Part shown: positions 11,828 through 23,800 of the stretch, piece by piece
How positions within the stretch are numbered: the stretch's first letter is position 1
Layout: the number at the start of each line of letters is the position of its first letter
Assembly (NCBI GenBank): GCA_017607445.1
Contig: JAEVHH010000006.1
Coordinates: 3,038,001-3,102,000 of the forward strand
Source of the DNA: Histoplasma ohiense
Taxonomy: Eukaryota > Ascomycota > Eurotiomycetes > Onygenales > Ajellomycetaceae
Direction of reading: 5' to 3'
DNA length: 64,000 nt
Notes under the pieces: generated by a model
What the model was told of the DNA's origin: nothing
The model's input: the letters and a program-made list of their open reading frames with translations, nothing else
Database searches by the model: none
Made by a program: the position numbers and the translations under genes

Positions 11828-13020
11828 ATGGGCTTTCTTGATTATTCTGATTTTAAGTAAGTTGTCCCTTGGATGCTTATTGTGTATTATTGTTGATGTC
11901 CCTTGTCAGTGGTGTTATTAGTGTGGTCACATGCACCACTAGCTTGTTTCTGTATAGCATCATTCACTGTTCACTTGTTATATTGCTCTAGCTCTAATCA
12001 TGTGACATACAACAGTTGAATTCTGTGTGAATGTTGTGCCTCCAAGCTGAGAGATGTTGACTTCTGATGTGCATTGAGATCAAATGCTTGGAAGTGTTGT
12101 GAGGCTTGTGTCTCTGCAGGGAAATTCTGCAAATCCATGAGTAATTCTCTTTAATTCTTATTTCCTTTTTCTTTTTCTTCAAATTTGCTTTTGAATAGAT
12201 AGTAGTGCTCTTAGCAATGTTGATATACTGATAATGATGCTAGGTGTGTGATACACCTCTTCTGAGATGCATTATGCACAGGCAAGCATTTATCTTTGTG
12301 GGGGTGGTGGCTGAGGAGGATATAGTCAATCACAAAAGTTGCCTTCATCATTTGATAAAACAATTGAATGCACTTTATCTGATGATGCTGTCTGCTCAGA
12401 GCAGAGCAGAGGCAAATGCTCTGTGATCTCAATATCAGACAGCAGCTGAGTCTGCAGAGATGCAGATTATGAAGACAGTGGTTGTGTCTGTTTCTTTCAG
12501 AGTAGATATATTAGAGAAAGAGAAGAGTGTGGAGAAGAATATGAGGATTTTGAAAGCTGTGAACTTCAGAGACTCTGTGATGAAGAAGTCAGCTGAAGAG
12601 AGATCAGCTGAAGAGAGGTCAGAGAAATTGGCTGGAGAGTCAATGAAGGAGATTGTGAAGACTCTGATGATGAAGGCAGCAGAATATGAGGGGTATGAGC
12701 CTCATGATGTGAAGGTGTGGGAGGAGATCATGGAAGGAGAGGCCTTTCTTCAGTGGGTGTGTTGATGGGTGGAGGGGTTGATGAAGAAGAATAGAGAGAA
12801 GAAAGCAAATGTTCTGTGAGAGAGATATTTGTCAGTGTCTTTGCATCTGAAATGAAGTCTGATGCTTAATGAGTACTGAAGACAGTATAAGGAGGAGGTG
12901 GCAGAGGAGGAATGAGAAGAATGATGAAGAGGGAAGAGAAAGTGAGAGATGAGAGATATTGAGATGAGAGTGAATGAACTGAAGATCTTTAGACTTTTCT
13001 TAGAATCTGTTTTCTTTGTC
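11828..13020 (+). pseudogene. Antisense six-cysteine gene of family B (copy B2)
   Basis: Exon 1 is 11828-11856 and exon 2 is 11992-12136, giving 58 codons ending Cys-Lys-Ser, with lengths identical to B4. The module reads C-x2-C, Cys (12061 region, after a TGA that was CGA), CC-x2-C, C. The second donor is ATGAGT. A long open block at 12460-12765 (MQIMKTVVVS to EAFLQWVC) is charged, with AEERSAEERS repeats. The last block at 12949 (MRDIEMRVNEL) is followed by T-rich sequence that I do not take as coding. The end is approximate. Confidence 0.62.
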
Positions 13021-13239
13021 TTTTTCTTGCTTGTATTTTTTATTTTTTGTATTTATTATACTCAAATTGAATTTTTTTCTTTTTCCCTTTTCCCTGATAA
13101 AATCCTTCTAAAAAAGATGTATTTGATTGGAGTTTGGATGAGATTTGCACTTCTAGTATTTTTCAATTTAAGATTTGCACTTCTGATGTCTTTCAACTTG
13201 ATGTTTGCACTTTTGATGTTTGAGAGTATGTTGTTTTTG

Positions 13240-16200
13240 TATTTGTTGTTCAGTTTCTTGTTCAAGAAAGATTTCAAATGTCTGAGTGTTCAATATGTTT
13301 TCTTTCAGTTTTCATGTATCACCACTAGAACCTCAATCTGTCCATCTCACAAGATATTTCAGAGATTTGTTTTTTCATTGTCATTTTTCAAGAATTTCTT
13401 CAACTTGATATTCTTCTTCACTGTCAACAAGTTCTGGTTCTGATTCTGATAGAGCTTCATTTCTGTGATTGTATGGCTTCAATAAAGATATGTGGAATAC
13501 AGAATGAATGCTTCTATATGAAGATGACAGTTCTAGTTTGTACACTTGTTTTCCAATGATATTCAGAATCTTGAAGAGTTCAACATATTTATGATTGAGT
13601 TTGCAAATCAGGCACAGCAATTGGAGATTTTTTGCATTGAATATGATATAGTCATCTATTTTAAATTGTTGAGGTTTATGTTTTGCATTGTAATAGGTTT
13701 TCTGTGTTTGTTGTGTGTTTTGTAGATTTTCAATGAGCTTATGATGTGTTTCCTTGATATGTTTTGCACAGCTAGCAGCATGTATGGTGACTGGTTGTGG
13801 TGATTTGCTGATATTAATTTTTAAATCAGATCAATATCTCATTAAGACTTCTGTGAATGCCATTTCAGTAGAGACATGTTGAGAGATATTGTAAACAAAC
13901 TGTGTCAGTGATAGTCAGTGTGCTCAGTCATCTTGATGATAGTTGATAAAGCATTGAAGATAATATTTCAAGGTTTGATTTTGTCATTCTGTTTGATCAT
14001 CTGTTTGAGAGTGAAAGACTGTTGAAAGTTTCTGGCATACATCTAGCATATAACAAAAGATGGATCAATAATGACTTGTAAACAGCAAATCTCAATTGAA
14101 TATATGGTTTTTGAATACTCTGTAAATTGTATAGAACTTGGTATAAACAATTTCTGCTAGTTCATTGACTGTAATGTTTTTGATGCAAAGAATATAGATT
14201 GTAAACTTGGTATATATATCCACAATCACTAAAATTGCATTGTAGATTTGATGAAGAAATATAGAGGCTGGCAAGTCTGTAATAAAATCCATAATAATGA
14301 ACTCAAAAGGATTTGATGATAAGAAGATTATATTCAATTCTTCATATTGTCTGTGCTGTTTTGGCTTTACTCTTTGACAAGTATCATAAGTGAATATATA
14401 ATCTTTGATATCTCTGACTAACTCATGTCAATAGTATTTGTTCTGAATGCTGTCTATGAACTTTTTTATATCAAAGTGACCCCTCTGTGGATCATCATGG
14501 TTTGCACTGATAATTTCATCAATAAGTGTCTTTTGTTGAGGGACATATACACAACCATCAGCATGCAATATATCATCCTCAGAAATTGTTCATAGCATAT
14601 TTTCAGTGACAGTCATATCCTTCTTTTTTATCTTTTTTCTTTGCTCAGCAGCAAAAGAATCAATCTTCTGTGCTTTACTCAGAAATAAGATGAAGGATTC
14701 AGACATTTCTGTATATGCTGAGTCTCCAAGAATAGCCTTATTGACTGCAATCCAGAACATATATTGCTCAACACACATCAGAGAAGAAGAGTTTACACAA
14801 GAGATAGAAGATGTCAATGTATGAAGTATTTTTCACTCATTAAAAGAAGCATTTTGCTTATTAGAGACTCATGCACAGACTATATCAGAAGAAATATCAT
14901 TTTGAAAAGAAGTATCAGCTTCTCAGTCTAGTCTAACTCCATGTTTCAGCTTCTGTTGCAGAATAGATAATATAGTTTGATCATTATAGACCTCACTGTA
15001 GTCTGCATGACAACTGAGCTCATCAGCTGAATTCTTTGATTCAGAGCAGTGCAGTAATACAAAATCATAAGCAGATAAAGCTTTCACTTATCTGATCTGA
15101 TATCTGTTCAGTTTCTTAGTTGTCATAAAGTACTGCAGATTGGCATGATCAGATCAGACTTGAATTGAATACTGACTTTTCTTCAGATAGTGTCTTTAAT
15201 TCTTAAATGCTGCTACAATAGCTAAGAGTTCTTTATCATGAGTATCATAATGTGTTTCTGCATCAATCAACTTTCTTGATCAGAAGACAACTGAATGTCA
15301 GTGCTCATCATTCTGCAACTGTGACAGAATAGCAGTGACTGCAAAAGTGAATGCATCAGATTTGATCTGAATACACTGAGCTGAGTCAAAATGAGCTAAT
15401 AGAGAAGCATGAATAAAGTGTGATTTGAGTTCATTGAAAGTGCTTTGAGCATCTTCTGTTCATATAAAAGTGGCTTTTCTTTTCCTCTTCTTACTCTCTT
15501 TTGTAAGTTCAAATAATGGGGCTGCAATAGAGGAGAAAGACTTAATAAATCACTGATAGAAATTAGCAAAGCTCAAGAAGAATTGAATCTCTTTAATTGA
15601 TTTAAATGTAGATTATTTCACAATAGTGGAGACTCTGTCTGACTCCATCTCAACATTATTTATATCTATAACAAATCTCAGAAACAAGATCTTGTTCATT
15701 TCAAATTCACACTTAGAGAGTTTTGCAAATAGATTCACACATTTGAGACATTCTAGCACCTTAGTAACATACACTTTATATTCCTGCTTTGAATTGGAGA
15801 ATATGAAAATGTTGTCCAAATAGACAACACAACATATATCCAACAAATCAGACAAGACATTGTTAATGTATGCTTGAAATATCACTGAAGCATTAGCTAG
15901 TTCAAATGGTATAACTATATATTCAAAATGTTCATATCTCATTCTAAAGACTGTCTTTCAATGGTCTTTTGCTGCTATAAGTATGTGATGGTAGACATCT
16001 TGAAGATCCAGCTTGGTGAATATCTTGGCTTTTGAAAGTCTATCAAATAATTCACTTATTAGAGGTAGAGAGTATCAGTTCTTGATGATGATTCAATTTA
16101 ATTCTTGATAGTCTACACAAAGATGAAGTTTATCATTTTTTTTGAAGACAAAGAGAATCAATGCATCAGCTGAGCTACTGAATGATTGTATTCATCCTTT

Positions 16201-16900
16201 ATCTAATGCATTTTTTAAATATTCTCTTAGAGCAGCTAACTCAGTTTCAGAGAGATTGTATATCAGTATAAATGAAGATTGTGCATCAGACTTGAAATCT
16301 ATACAGTGTTTCATCTTTTCTGATCTTTTTGCACTTATAGCAGCTTCTTCTGAGAAGATATGTGTGTATGACATGACATAATCAGATAGATCAGTCAGCA
16401 AGTCTGAATACACAGCTGAGAATACACATGAAGCATGCTTTGAGTCTTTTGAACATTCTGTAGATAATACTACAAGCATTTCTACTCTAGCTTCTGTGAG
16501 AACTTCAGCTAAGACATCTTGTTCAGAAATAATTTGAAGCTGTTGTTTATCTTCAGAGCTTCTAAAGAAGAATTGTTCATCTGATCAATCTATAAGAGGA
16601 TTTGTTTGTCTTAATCAAGGAAATTCTAATACAAGACTGTAGTTCTTCATCTTCATTGTATGAAAGAAATGAGATGTCTGCTGTGCATTACTCTTGTGAT
16701 CAGTGACAGTAGTTGCAATGTTATACTCTTTAAAGAAGCACATTATGCATTCATCAATCAACTTGACTATTTTAGTTTTGTGGTGAGCAGCTTCTAGATT
16801 GTGATTCTTTGCTCAAAATTCATCAACACAGTTCACTTCTGACTCAGAGTCTACTAGTGCAAGCACTTTTTGCAGATTCTTAGATGTAGTAAGTTTCACT
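13240..16900 (-). pseudogene. Family B pol (copy B2)
   Basis: Minus strand, one continuous frame broken by stops. Protease LVDSESEVN at about 16860 (normal DSG, third residue mutated). RT from about 16480 with FELANASVIFQAYINNVLSD and YLDNIFIF (YLDD mutated). RNase H near 15340 (HFDSAQCIQIKSDAFTFAV). Integrase zinc region near 14500, core at 14337 (FEFIIMDFITDLPAS), C-terminal SIHSVFHISLLKPYNHR and chromodomain EEEYQVEEILEK at 13381. The pol frame is -1 relative to gag, with exactly the same spacing as in B3 and B4. Confidence 0.9.
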
Positions 16901-18308
16901 GTGACAGTGAAGCTTAAAATGTTTTTGCATTGACTTTTCACATTTATGACTGTCATTGCAAGCTGAATGATGCATCTTAAGCATTTTTTGAGTTCTTCAA
17001 GTTCTTCATGTCTTTCATATCAGGTTTTGAGTCAGACTTGATGTTTTTGAATTCATGTTTGAGTTGTTTGAAACACAAATCAATGATATGTTCTGGTTGC
17101 TTGCAATAACAGCAATATTTTGATTAGATGAAGTCATCAGACTTTGTAGTGTCATTTCATCTGTATTTATTTTGTGATCTATTATCAGCATTATTTCTGT
17201 TGTTAAAGCTTTGAGTGGGGTTTTTGAAATTTGACTTTTCTTTAAGCTTCTTCCATCTCTCTGACAGATTCAATTCTGTCATTGCAAGTTTATGTAGAAT
17301 GGCATCATAGCTTAACTCTTTCAATTTGATTGTATATTTATCAAATTCTCAGCAAATGGAAGGTAGAACTTTCATATAGAGGTGTGATTTCCAATGATAT
17401 TCACTATAAAAATGCTGCAGACATTCTTCAATTGATTGTAAGTGTGAAGCAAATTGTTGAACTGTCTGATCTTCTTGTTGCTCTGTTTTCCAGTACTGTC
17501 TATCAGTATCTCAGAAACTTTTATCTGAATTGATGACTTGACATTGCATTCAACTAACAAATTCTTCCCATGGTGGCAAAGTCCACATATCATGTGTATG
17601 TTGATACCAATGTTGTTGCATCTCAACATTGAAATGAGTAACAGCTTCAATGATCTTTTGATGATTGTGTTTGTTGTAGTAATCAAGATCACTGACATGG
17701 AAAGCAATAGCAGCTGTAACAAAGTTTTTGAATTCTTTCATACTTTAATCTCAGAACTTTTCTACATCTTTCTGAAAAGAGTGATCACTCATGCTGAGAT
17801 CTTGAAATTCTAATTGTCAAAGTGGTATCTGACTACATCTCCCACTGACAGTAGTCACAGCACTTTCCACTAAGATGTTGAATGCTTGTAGTGTGGCTTT
17901 CAGTGATTCAAGAATACTGATGATGTTATCATGATTATCATTCATACTAGTTGCATCTCTATCATGGTTCAGATGTGCTTCTAGCATATTTCAGATGACT
18001 GAAATTGTTTCATTCAATTCTTATAGTAAAGTGTCACACTGCTGTTGAAGTTCTCACAATTCTTTCTCAGTCTGTAATTTTTTGATTCTTCTGATCACAG
18101 CTATCTTCTCAGTTTCAATTGCACTGAGATCTTCAGAAGAGATATCCTCTTCTGAACTATACTCAGAGTTCAATTTCATAGAGAAAGATGATGCTTGTTG
18201 CACACTTTCAGTGGCAGAAGTGTGTGTTTCACAGTTTTCTTTCATGATGTTTGTTGCTTCAGATTCAGCAGTAGCACAAGTACAGTGAATGCTGCAGATA
18301 GAGGTCAT
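16900..18308 (-). pseudogene. Family B gag (copy B2)
   Basis: Starts MTSICSIHCTCATAESEATN at 18308, has an acidic Ser-rich N-terminal part (SSEEDISSEDLSAIETEKIA) predicted helical after it, a capsid-like middle (HVSDLDYYNKHNHQKIIEAV) and a CCHC zinc knuckle near 17110 (CCYCKQPEHIIDLC). TGA stops interrupt the frame. Gag forms the particle that packages element RNA; this copy cannot. The end is placed at the protease and is approximate. Confidence 0.85.
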
Positions 18309-18340
18309 GACTATTACTCAACAGATCATCTCTCAAAGAT

Positions 18341-18355
18341 TGAGTGATTAGAAAC
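18341..18355 (-). other. Primer-binding site of B2
   Basis: On the minus strand GTTTCTAATCACTCA follows the 5' LTR. CTAATCACT is the complement, apart from one CpG-type change, of AGCGATTAG inside the same LTR (plus strand CTAATCGCT near 18470). This fits self-priming; I saw no match to a tRNA 3' end. Confidence 0.7.
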
Positions 18356-18623
18356 TGTGAGGTGTAGTGACAGTGTGAAGAGTAACAGTAGAAGATAGTT
18401 TATAGCATAGTGAAGATAATAGTAATATATTGTAGAGTGTAATATAGTAGCATAACATAGCATAGTGTAGCTAATCGCTAAGGAAGAAAAGAAAGAGAAA
18501 GAAGATGTGCGAAATACATACATCGATATATATATACATATAGAAATAGTGGTAGCGAGAGTATAATGGAAAGAGGTAAGAATAAGCGAAGATAATAAGG
18601 AAATAATAAATGAGTGCATTACA
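18356..18623 (-). repeat. 5' LTR of B2 (268 bp)
   Basis: Same length as its partner at 11200; differences are mainly CG versus CA/TG. Retains CG in ATCGCTAAGG, GTGCGAAA, CATCGATA, TAGCGAGAG and AAGCGAAG. Confidence 0.94.
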
Positions 18624-18628
18624 TTGTT

Positions 18629-18835
18629 CATCTGATCAATCTATAAGAGAATTTGTTTGTCTTAATCAAGAAAATTCTAATACAAGACTGTAGTTCTTCA
18701 TCTTCATTGCATGGAAGAAATGAGATGTCTGCTGTGCATTATTCTTGTGATCAGTGACAGTAGTTGCAATGTTATACTCTTCAAAGAAGTGCATTATACA
18801 TTCATCAATTGACTTGATCATTTTGGTTTTGCAGT
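18629..18835 (-). pseudogene. Continuation of B1 pol after B2 (protease-proximal piece)
   Basis: Resumes B1 at the base after the TTGTT duplication and matches 16572-16780 of B2. It stops in the sequence equivalent to the protease-RT spacer, where the next bases match copia gag instead. Confidence 0.85.
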
Positions 18836-19208
18836 ACACAATACAGATAAGATGTCAGAATATGAAGAATTCAAAAATGGCACACTCAGTTCTATATCAA
18901 TGTCTACATTGAATTTCAACAGTATGATGATTATGACTGTGACAGATTTCATTGCACTCTGCAAGTGATTGATAGCAGTGTATGTGCAATCATCTCCTTC
19001 ATTCTCTCTGAATTCTATACCAGTAGAAGATTCAAACCTTCTAGTTTGTGAGTATCAGAAGAAAGCACAGATCTCATTGAATACAAAGTCTGTTACCACA
19101 TTCAATGACACCAACTATCAAACATGAAAGATAGCAATATTATCAGACACAGAGATGATTGATGATGCAGATATTCTAAATAAAAATCAGCAGAAATCAT
19201 CTGAAAAT
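18836..19208 (+). repeat. Reversed copia gag fragment used as junction filler
   Basis: 373 bp matching the reverse complement of 22793-23165 (element D gag: MSEYEEFKN, STLNFNSMM, TVTDFIALCK, then TTFNDTNYQT). It joins the broken end of B1 to the broken end of A2 gag. Differences from the other copy are mostly transitions, so both decayed after copying or are different members of one family. Confidence 0.85.
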
Positions 19209-20136
19209 CTTTTTTGATTTGTTCAGTTGAATTCATTTGTTCCTCTCATTTCCTCTTATTTCAATGATTGCTAGATTTATCAGAATGATGCTGATTTTCT
19301 ATGAATATCACAGATCTTTCTTTGTGAATAGTATGCTGTCACTCTGACATATTTTTCTTGAGAGTCTGTACAGTTCAAGGCAACTCTTTGTAGTTCTGAG
19401 ACTCTTGATTTTGATGATTGAGTTCTGTGTGTAATATCTTCAATGTTTTACTACAAAAGTTATCCATTCTTTGTTCTTCACTATATGAGGGTAAGTAGTA
19501 TTCCCAGTCTTCAAGATATTTAGAGAAATCATGTATTGATTGCTATTCTTGTTGCTTTGTATTTTGAAACTTTTGACTCATCAATTGATGCTGGTTCTGT
19601 GGATTGTTAATTTGTATTTCTAGATGTGATAGTATATCATCAAAAGTCAATGGTGTTGCTCCTTCATATCTTTCATATGATGATACAAAATTCAATCATT
19701 TCTGCTTAATGTGGGTGTCAAGATAGAGTTTAGCATCATTTATCTTGTATTCCTTTTTTTGATAATATCAGCAGTGGTGTGTAAAGAGAGTCAACATGTA
19801 ATTTTTATAGTTCTTGAATTCTAACATATTTTTTCCTCAATAATAGTTCTTAATCTCTAATCTCAGTGGTGTTTCATTATCATTGTCTGTATTGTTCACA
19901 GATCAATTTTATGGTGGTTCTGTGATGATATTCTGAATTAATTGAGACTTGATGAGAGTATCTTTATGAATCTGCACTTTCAATTTGTTGAGCTGCTGTT
20001 GTGCATGCAGAATAGCTAATTGCTGCTCTTGTTCACAGATTTGATCATTCAACTGTTGCAAATGTGCATTGTGATCATTGAAGGTGGTAGAGGATTCAGA
20101 TTGATTTTCAAGAGATCTTGTGTGTGTCAAGATCAT
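19209..20136 (-). pseudogene. Family A gag (copy A2, 3'-truncated)
   Basis: Starts MILTHTRSLENQ at 20136, followed by a Gln-rich coiled-coil stretch (QLNDQICEQEQQLAILHAQQ), then the capsid-like part matching A1 gag 57862-58780. Truncated at 19209, before the zinc knuckle, by the copia fragment. Stops are present. Confidence 0.82.
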
Positions 20137-20241
20137 CTTGTGTGTTTTAACTAATGTTGTATGTTTTAACTAACATTGCATGCTTTATTGTAGATGTGTG
20201 TAACAACAGACCACTCAAATAGAGTTATGAGTGATTAGAAT

Positions 20242-20512
20242 TGTAAGAGATGATTGTAGATATAATTATGAGAGTAGTGTGAAGTACACATATAGAATGT
20301 TAAGAAGGTAGCAATCTCTATTATTCAAAGCTAATTGCTGATCTTCTAATATCTACAGATATCAGCAAGCATTATATAGACAACCACCACACTCTACAGC
20401 TGTCTATAATGCTGTGTGCTATGTTTCTTCTCATTAATTCTGATGTGTTCTGTGTTCTTCTATCGTCATATAGCTATTTTCTAATATAGATATCTCCATT
20501 GCGTCTATTACA
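20242..20512 (-). repeat. 5' LTR of A2 (271 bp)
   Basis: TGTAAGAG to TCTATTACA. The primer site (reverse strand ATTCTAATCACTC) lies at 20229-20241. The right target duplication CATTC is at 20513-20517. Confidence 0.93.
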
Positions 20513-20529
20513 CATTCTGTGAGATTGTA

Positions 20530-22200
20530 GATTCTTTTGTAGATTCTTTTGTAGAAAAAACAACATCACTGATGACAATTATTTTATTGATTGTAGAACT
20601 TCAGAGGTGGTAGATTGAGTTACTACAGAACTCTATAAATTTATAGATTTCTGCTCTTACAGACAGTTTGTCAATTGGTTTTTGAAATTTATAAAGATGT
20701 GCATAAACATCAACATCTAACTCTCTAAAATGACAAAGTTAGAGTGGAGTGTTGATTAGTGCTGAGAAGGGGATTGTATAAGAGCATTGTGTAGACACTT
20801 CATTGATATTGATGATAGATCAGTATTTCTCATTATATAGAGTGATGGAAGTTGATGTGTTGTTGATAATTGCAATCACTGTTTTGAGAACATCTGCTCA
20901 GAACTTCTTTGATATATTCATGTCTAGAAGCACTGCTCTTGTGTGTATCATTATCATGCAGATTTCTCTCTCAGAAACATCATCTTGATGAAGAGATTGT
21001 GATATAGTAGATTCTCAGATAATGCCATCTTTGATCATCATTGTTGTCATCTTATTAGATCAAAAGACATCATTGATATCAGTTCTAACTAGCATCAGTG
21101 ACATGAAGCTGAGATTTTTCATGAATTGAACTCAGTGAGTGTAAATTTCAATGACTTGATTCTTGATATGTAAAAAATATATCCATCTGTAATGGGTGGT
21201 GTCATTGATGATAAGCATATAATATTTGATCCCTTGATGAGATTCTATAGAGTAATTGAACATGTCATTCAGTGTACAACCATCATCAGCAAGGTCAATA
21301 TGAACACATTGCATTGCTTGCAACACTCATAGCATTGAGATTTGTGAGAACTTGTGTGTCATATCTGCTTTGACACAGCTGTCACAGAAGAAGCCTGTTT
21401 TAAATTCTTTGATATAAATGCTGAATGATAAATCCTTCACTAGTGCAATGATTGTGTCAGTGTGAATATGCTCTAGAGTGACATGCCATTTCATGAGTGT
21501 TCTTGTCAGAGAATTGTGATTGCTAGATTGATTGTCAGATTTCCCTGTGATTGTTGACATTGCATCTCTGTAATTGTAAGATTTGATCATAAAATGAATG
21601 ATCTGAAACAGATGATGAACATCTATTTGAGATTCTCATTCTATAATCTTATAGATCAATTCTTTGAACATGCAAACAGCAGTGAAGTTGACACTGTTCA
21701 GAGCTCTTATTGTAAAATAAAAAGAGATGATATCAGATAGTTGATATCTGAAATCTTGATCTTCTAGCTTAGTGAAGAATAGAAGATTGATAGTGAGATT
21801 GAGAATTCAGTGAATATAATCAACTGAGATATTCTTTTTTTCTGATTCAAGAAGAATATCATCTATCTTCTCAACTCATTCTACTCCATCATTCACAGTG
21901 GTAATTTGTAAATCACTCTGAAATGACTTCAAGCACATCAACAAGTGCCTTTCACCCATCATATTGAAGCTTGTGCAGATGTTGAGATACCAAGATTTGA
22001 ATATTGTAGTAGATGATGTGGATAAAGCAATTGCTGCATTAGCACTAGATTGCAAGATGAGAAGATCTGATACTTTGATATCAGTAGATTTATCATCATT
22101 TTTATCCTTCTTCTTATCTTTTCTCTTTTTTTTGATATTTTTCATATTGTCAGTGCTCTTGTTATCTTTGTTATCCCTCCTCCACCACTTAGATGCCTTG
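20530..22200 (-). pseudogene. Copia protease and integrase (element D)
   Basis: Protease: SWYLNICTSFNMMGE at about 22000, where the family has DSG-A-x-HM; the catalytic Asp is Asn here. Integrase zinc region: WHVTLEHIHTDTI and FFCDSC at 21330-21590, the HHCC pattern of copia. Core: VHIDLADDG, YYMLIINDTTHYRWIYF at 21132-21326, the first catalytic Asp region with a copia-like 'F-x-D-D-x-S' equivalent. A later block near 20880 carries the core C-terminal part. Several stops and frame breaks. Confidence 0.82.
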
Positions 22201-23294
22201 TCAGAGTTCAGATGATAGTATATAGCTTTCATATATTCTGAAATTCTGCAGTATCCACATTTTGCAGTTGTAGTAGAAGTTGTGTTGTCATTATCATTGA
22301 TGACTGTGTTGATTTTTGAAGATTTAGAGTGTTCAGAATTCTCTGACTTGTTCATGCAGTGAGCAATTTGCTTTGTGAAATCATCAATATCTAGATTGAC
22401 AATTGAGCTCTGATCTGTTCTGTAGAATATATCAAGATGAGATTTGATATAGAATCTATGATAATTTCAGAGACTGATTATAAAGAAATCATGAAGATAG
22501 TTCTCACTGCAGTTCTTCATGAGTTCTCATATATCAGCAGACAGATAGTGATATCAGCAAATATTCATCAGATAATTACTGTTCTTGACATACAGATGAG
22601 TAAATTCTTTGAGAATGTTAATTCTCTTCTCTTCAAAAAATATTATATATACTGCACTTATCTTATTCCATAGAGCCACTGCATTGTCAGATTGTATGAA
22701 TTCCATCATTAAACAGACAGAATCTATCAAGGATTGCAATATTCAACAGAAGAGTAATTTTGAATGTATCACTCAATATTATTGATTGAGTGAAGATAAA
22801 TTTTCAGATGATTTCTGCTGATTCTTATTTAGAATATCTGCATCATTAATCATCTCTGTGTCTGACAATATTGCTATCTTTCATGTTTGATAGTTGGTGT
22901 CATTGAATGTGGTAACAGACTTTGTATTCAATGAGATCTGTGCTTTCTTCTGATACTCACAAGCTAGAAGGTTTGAATCTTCTACTGATATAGAATTCAG
23001 AGAGAATGAAGGAGATGATTGCACATACACTGCTATCAATCACTTACAGAGTGCAATGAAATCTGTCACAGTCATAGTCATCATACTGTTGAAATTCAAT
23101 GTAGACATTGATATAGAACTGAGTGTGTCATTTTTGAATTCTTCATATTCTGATATCTTATCTGTATTGTATGCTGAGTCAGAGATTGTAGTATCTTTCT
23201 CTATCATTGTATATTCAGTTTGATCACCCTCTGCTTCTGAGCTGAATTCTTGCTCAACAACAGAAGGGAAGAATTGAGAAATTCTTGATTGCAA
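21876..23294 (-). pseudogene. Copia gag (element D)
   Basis: N-terminal block at 23294 (MQSRISQFFPSVVEQEF, acidic), then TTFNDTNYQT (the copia gag hallmark NY-x-W-K with Trp lost), and a basic stretch (KKKRKDKKKDKNDDK) at 21876-22355 following a zinc-knuckle remnant CGYCRISEYMKAIYYHLN. The frame is broken by stops near 22450-22900. A piece of its first part was copied, reversed, to 18836-19208. Confidence 0.78.
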
Positions 23295-23590
23295 ATGTAG
23301 TGTTTGCTTACATTCTGATATGAGGGTTGCAGATAATCAAGAATCACTTATAATCAATCTGACTTAGAGAGATTCTGAATGAAAATAAATAAATAAGTTT
23401 TTGATTTCTTCAAGATTGTAATGAAATTTCTGCAGCAGTCTCAACAGCAATTTCATCAATTACATCACTTTTGTAGACAAAGAGTTCTCTTTTCAGAGAA
23501 ATATTGTCCAACTCATTCAATATAATGTCAGTTGCAGCATATTCTAATTAAAACATCTTGTTTTATTTAAAAATCTGCTATTCAGGCCAT
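23295..23590. other. AT-rich flank of copia element D
   Basis: No gene or LTR recognised. Presumably the decayed 5' leader of D. CG pairs reappear from about 23620. Confidence 0.4.
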
Positions 23591-23649
23591 AATCTGTGGG
23601 ATGGTTAATCTTCTCATTGTGCGATCGCTAGCTAACTATATAGGGGTAA

Positions 23650-23656
23650 TCACGTG
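23650..23656 (+). promoter_or_regulatory. TCACGTG motif
   Basis: Perfect match to the site bound by yeast Cbf1, a regulator of methionine genes. It lies about 450 bp before the predicted start of the homoserine acetyltransferase gene. A 7-mer can occur by chance, so this is suggestive only. Confidence 0.35.
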
Positions 23657-23767
23657 CGGTGGAGGGCCGCCTGGGCAACTAGTGCCCAACACATATATTA
23701 GTTGCCACTAGATAGATAAACAACCAACCAAGAGCAACCCTCTCACAATATATGCCTCAGCTGCCTA

Positions 23768-23800
23768 CATGCTAATACAACCACTTAGACGTCCCACAAA
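23768..23800 (+). repeat. 33-bp inverted repeat, left arm
   Basis: ACATGCTAATACAAC through the CCCACAA end matches the reverse complement of 26451-26483 with one mismatch over about 33 bp. The arms flank the whole single-copy gene. The similarity stops sharply on both sides. Confidence 0.8.

Larger units (their letters stand above)
11200..18623 (-). mobile_element. Complete Ty3/Gypsy family B element B2 (7424 bp)
   Basis: Both LTRs are 268 bp (11200-11467 and 18356-18623) with a 5-bp target duplication. Internal order on the minus strand: primer site, gag, protease, RT, RNase H, integrase, chromodomain, then the antisense gene and polypurine tract. Length differs by one base from B4. Reading the internal part I found essentially no CG, while each LTR retains several. 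Confidence 0.95.
5869..18835 (-). mobile_element. Ty3/Gypsy family B, copy B1, split by B2 and 5'-truncated
   Basis: 3' LTR at 5869-6131, then antisense gene, then pol on the minus strand. Pol is interrupted at 11199 by B2 and resumes at 18629 with the exact next bases. B1 ends abruptly near 18835, in the protease region, against a reversed copia fragment. Its gag and 5' LTR are missing. Confidence 0.88.
4629..20512 (-). mobile_element. Ty3/Gypsy family A, copy A2, gutted and nested
   Basis: Two 271-bp LTRs in the same (minus) orientation at 4629-4899 and 20242-20512 are flanked by the 5-bp duplication CATTC (4624-4628 and 20513-20517), and copia sequence continues on both sides. Inside remain part of the antisense gene at the 3' end and gag at the 5' end. 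Protease, RT, integrase and the rest of the antisense gene are missing, replaced by B1, B2 and a stray copia piece at 18836-19208. Confidence 0.92.
20513..23590 (-). mobile_element. Ty1/copia element D, part 2 (gag, protease, integrase)
   Basis: Together with 3757-4628 this is one copia element in the order gag-protease-integrase-RT, which separates copia from Gypsy. No LTR was recognised: the 5' end near 23590 meets the unique island, and the RT side is cut by C3. RNase H is not seen. Confidence 0.85.

Noticed and set aside
18341..18355. tRNA-primed primer-binding site
   Set aside because: No TGG start complementary to a tRNA CCA end; complementarity to the element's own LTR explains the site better.
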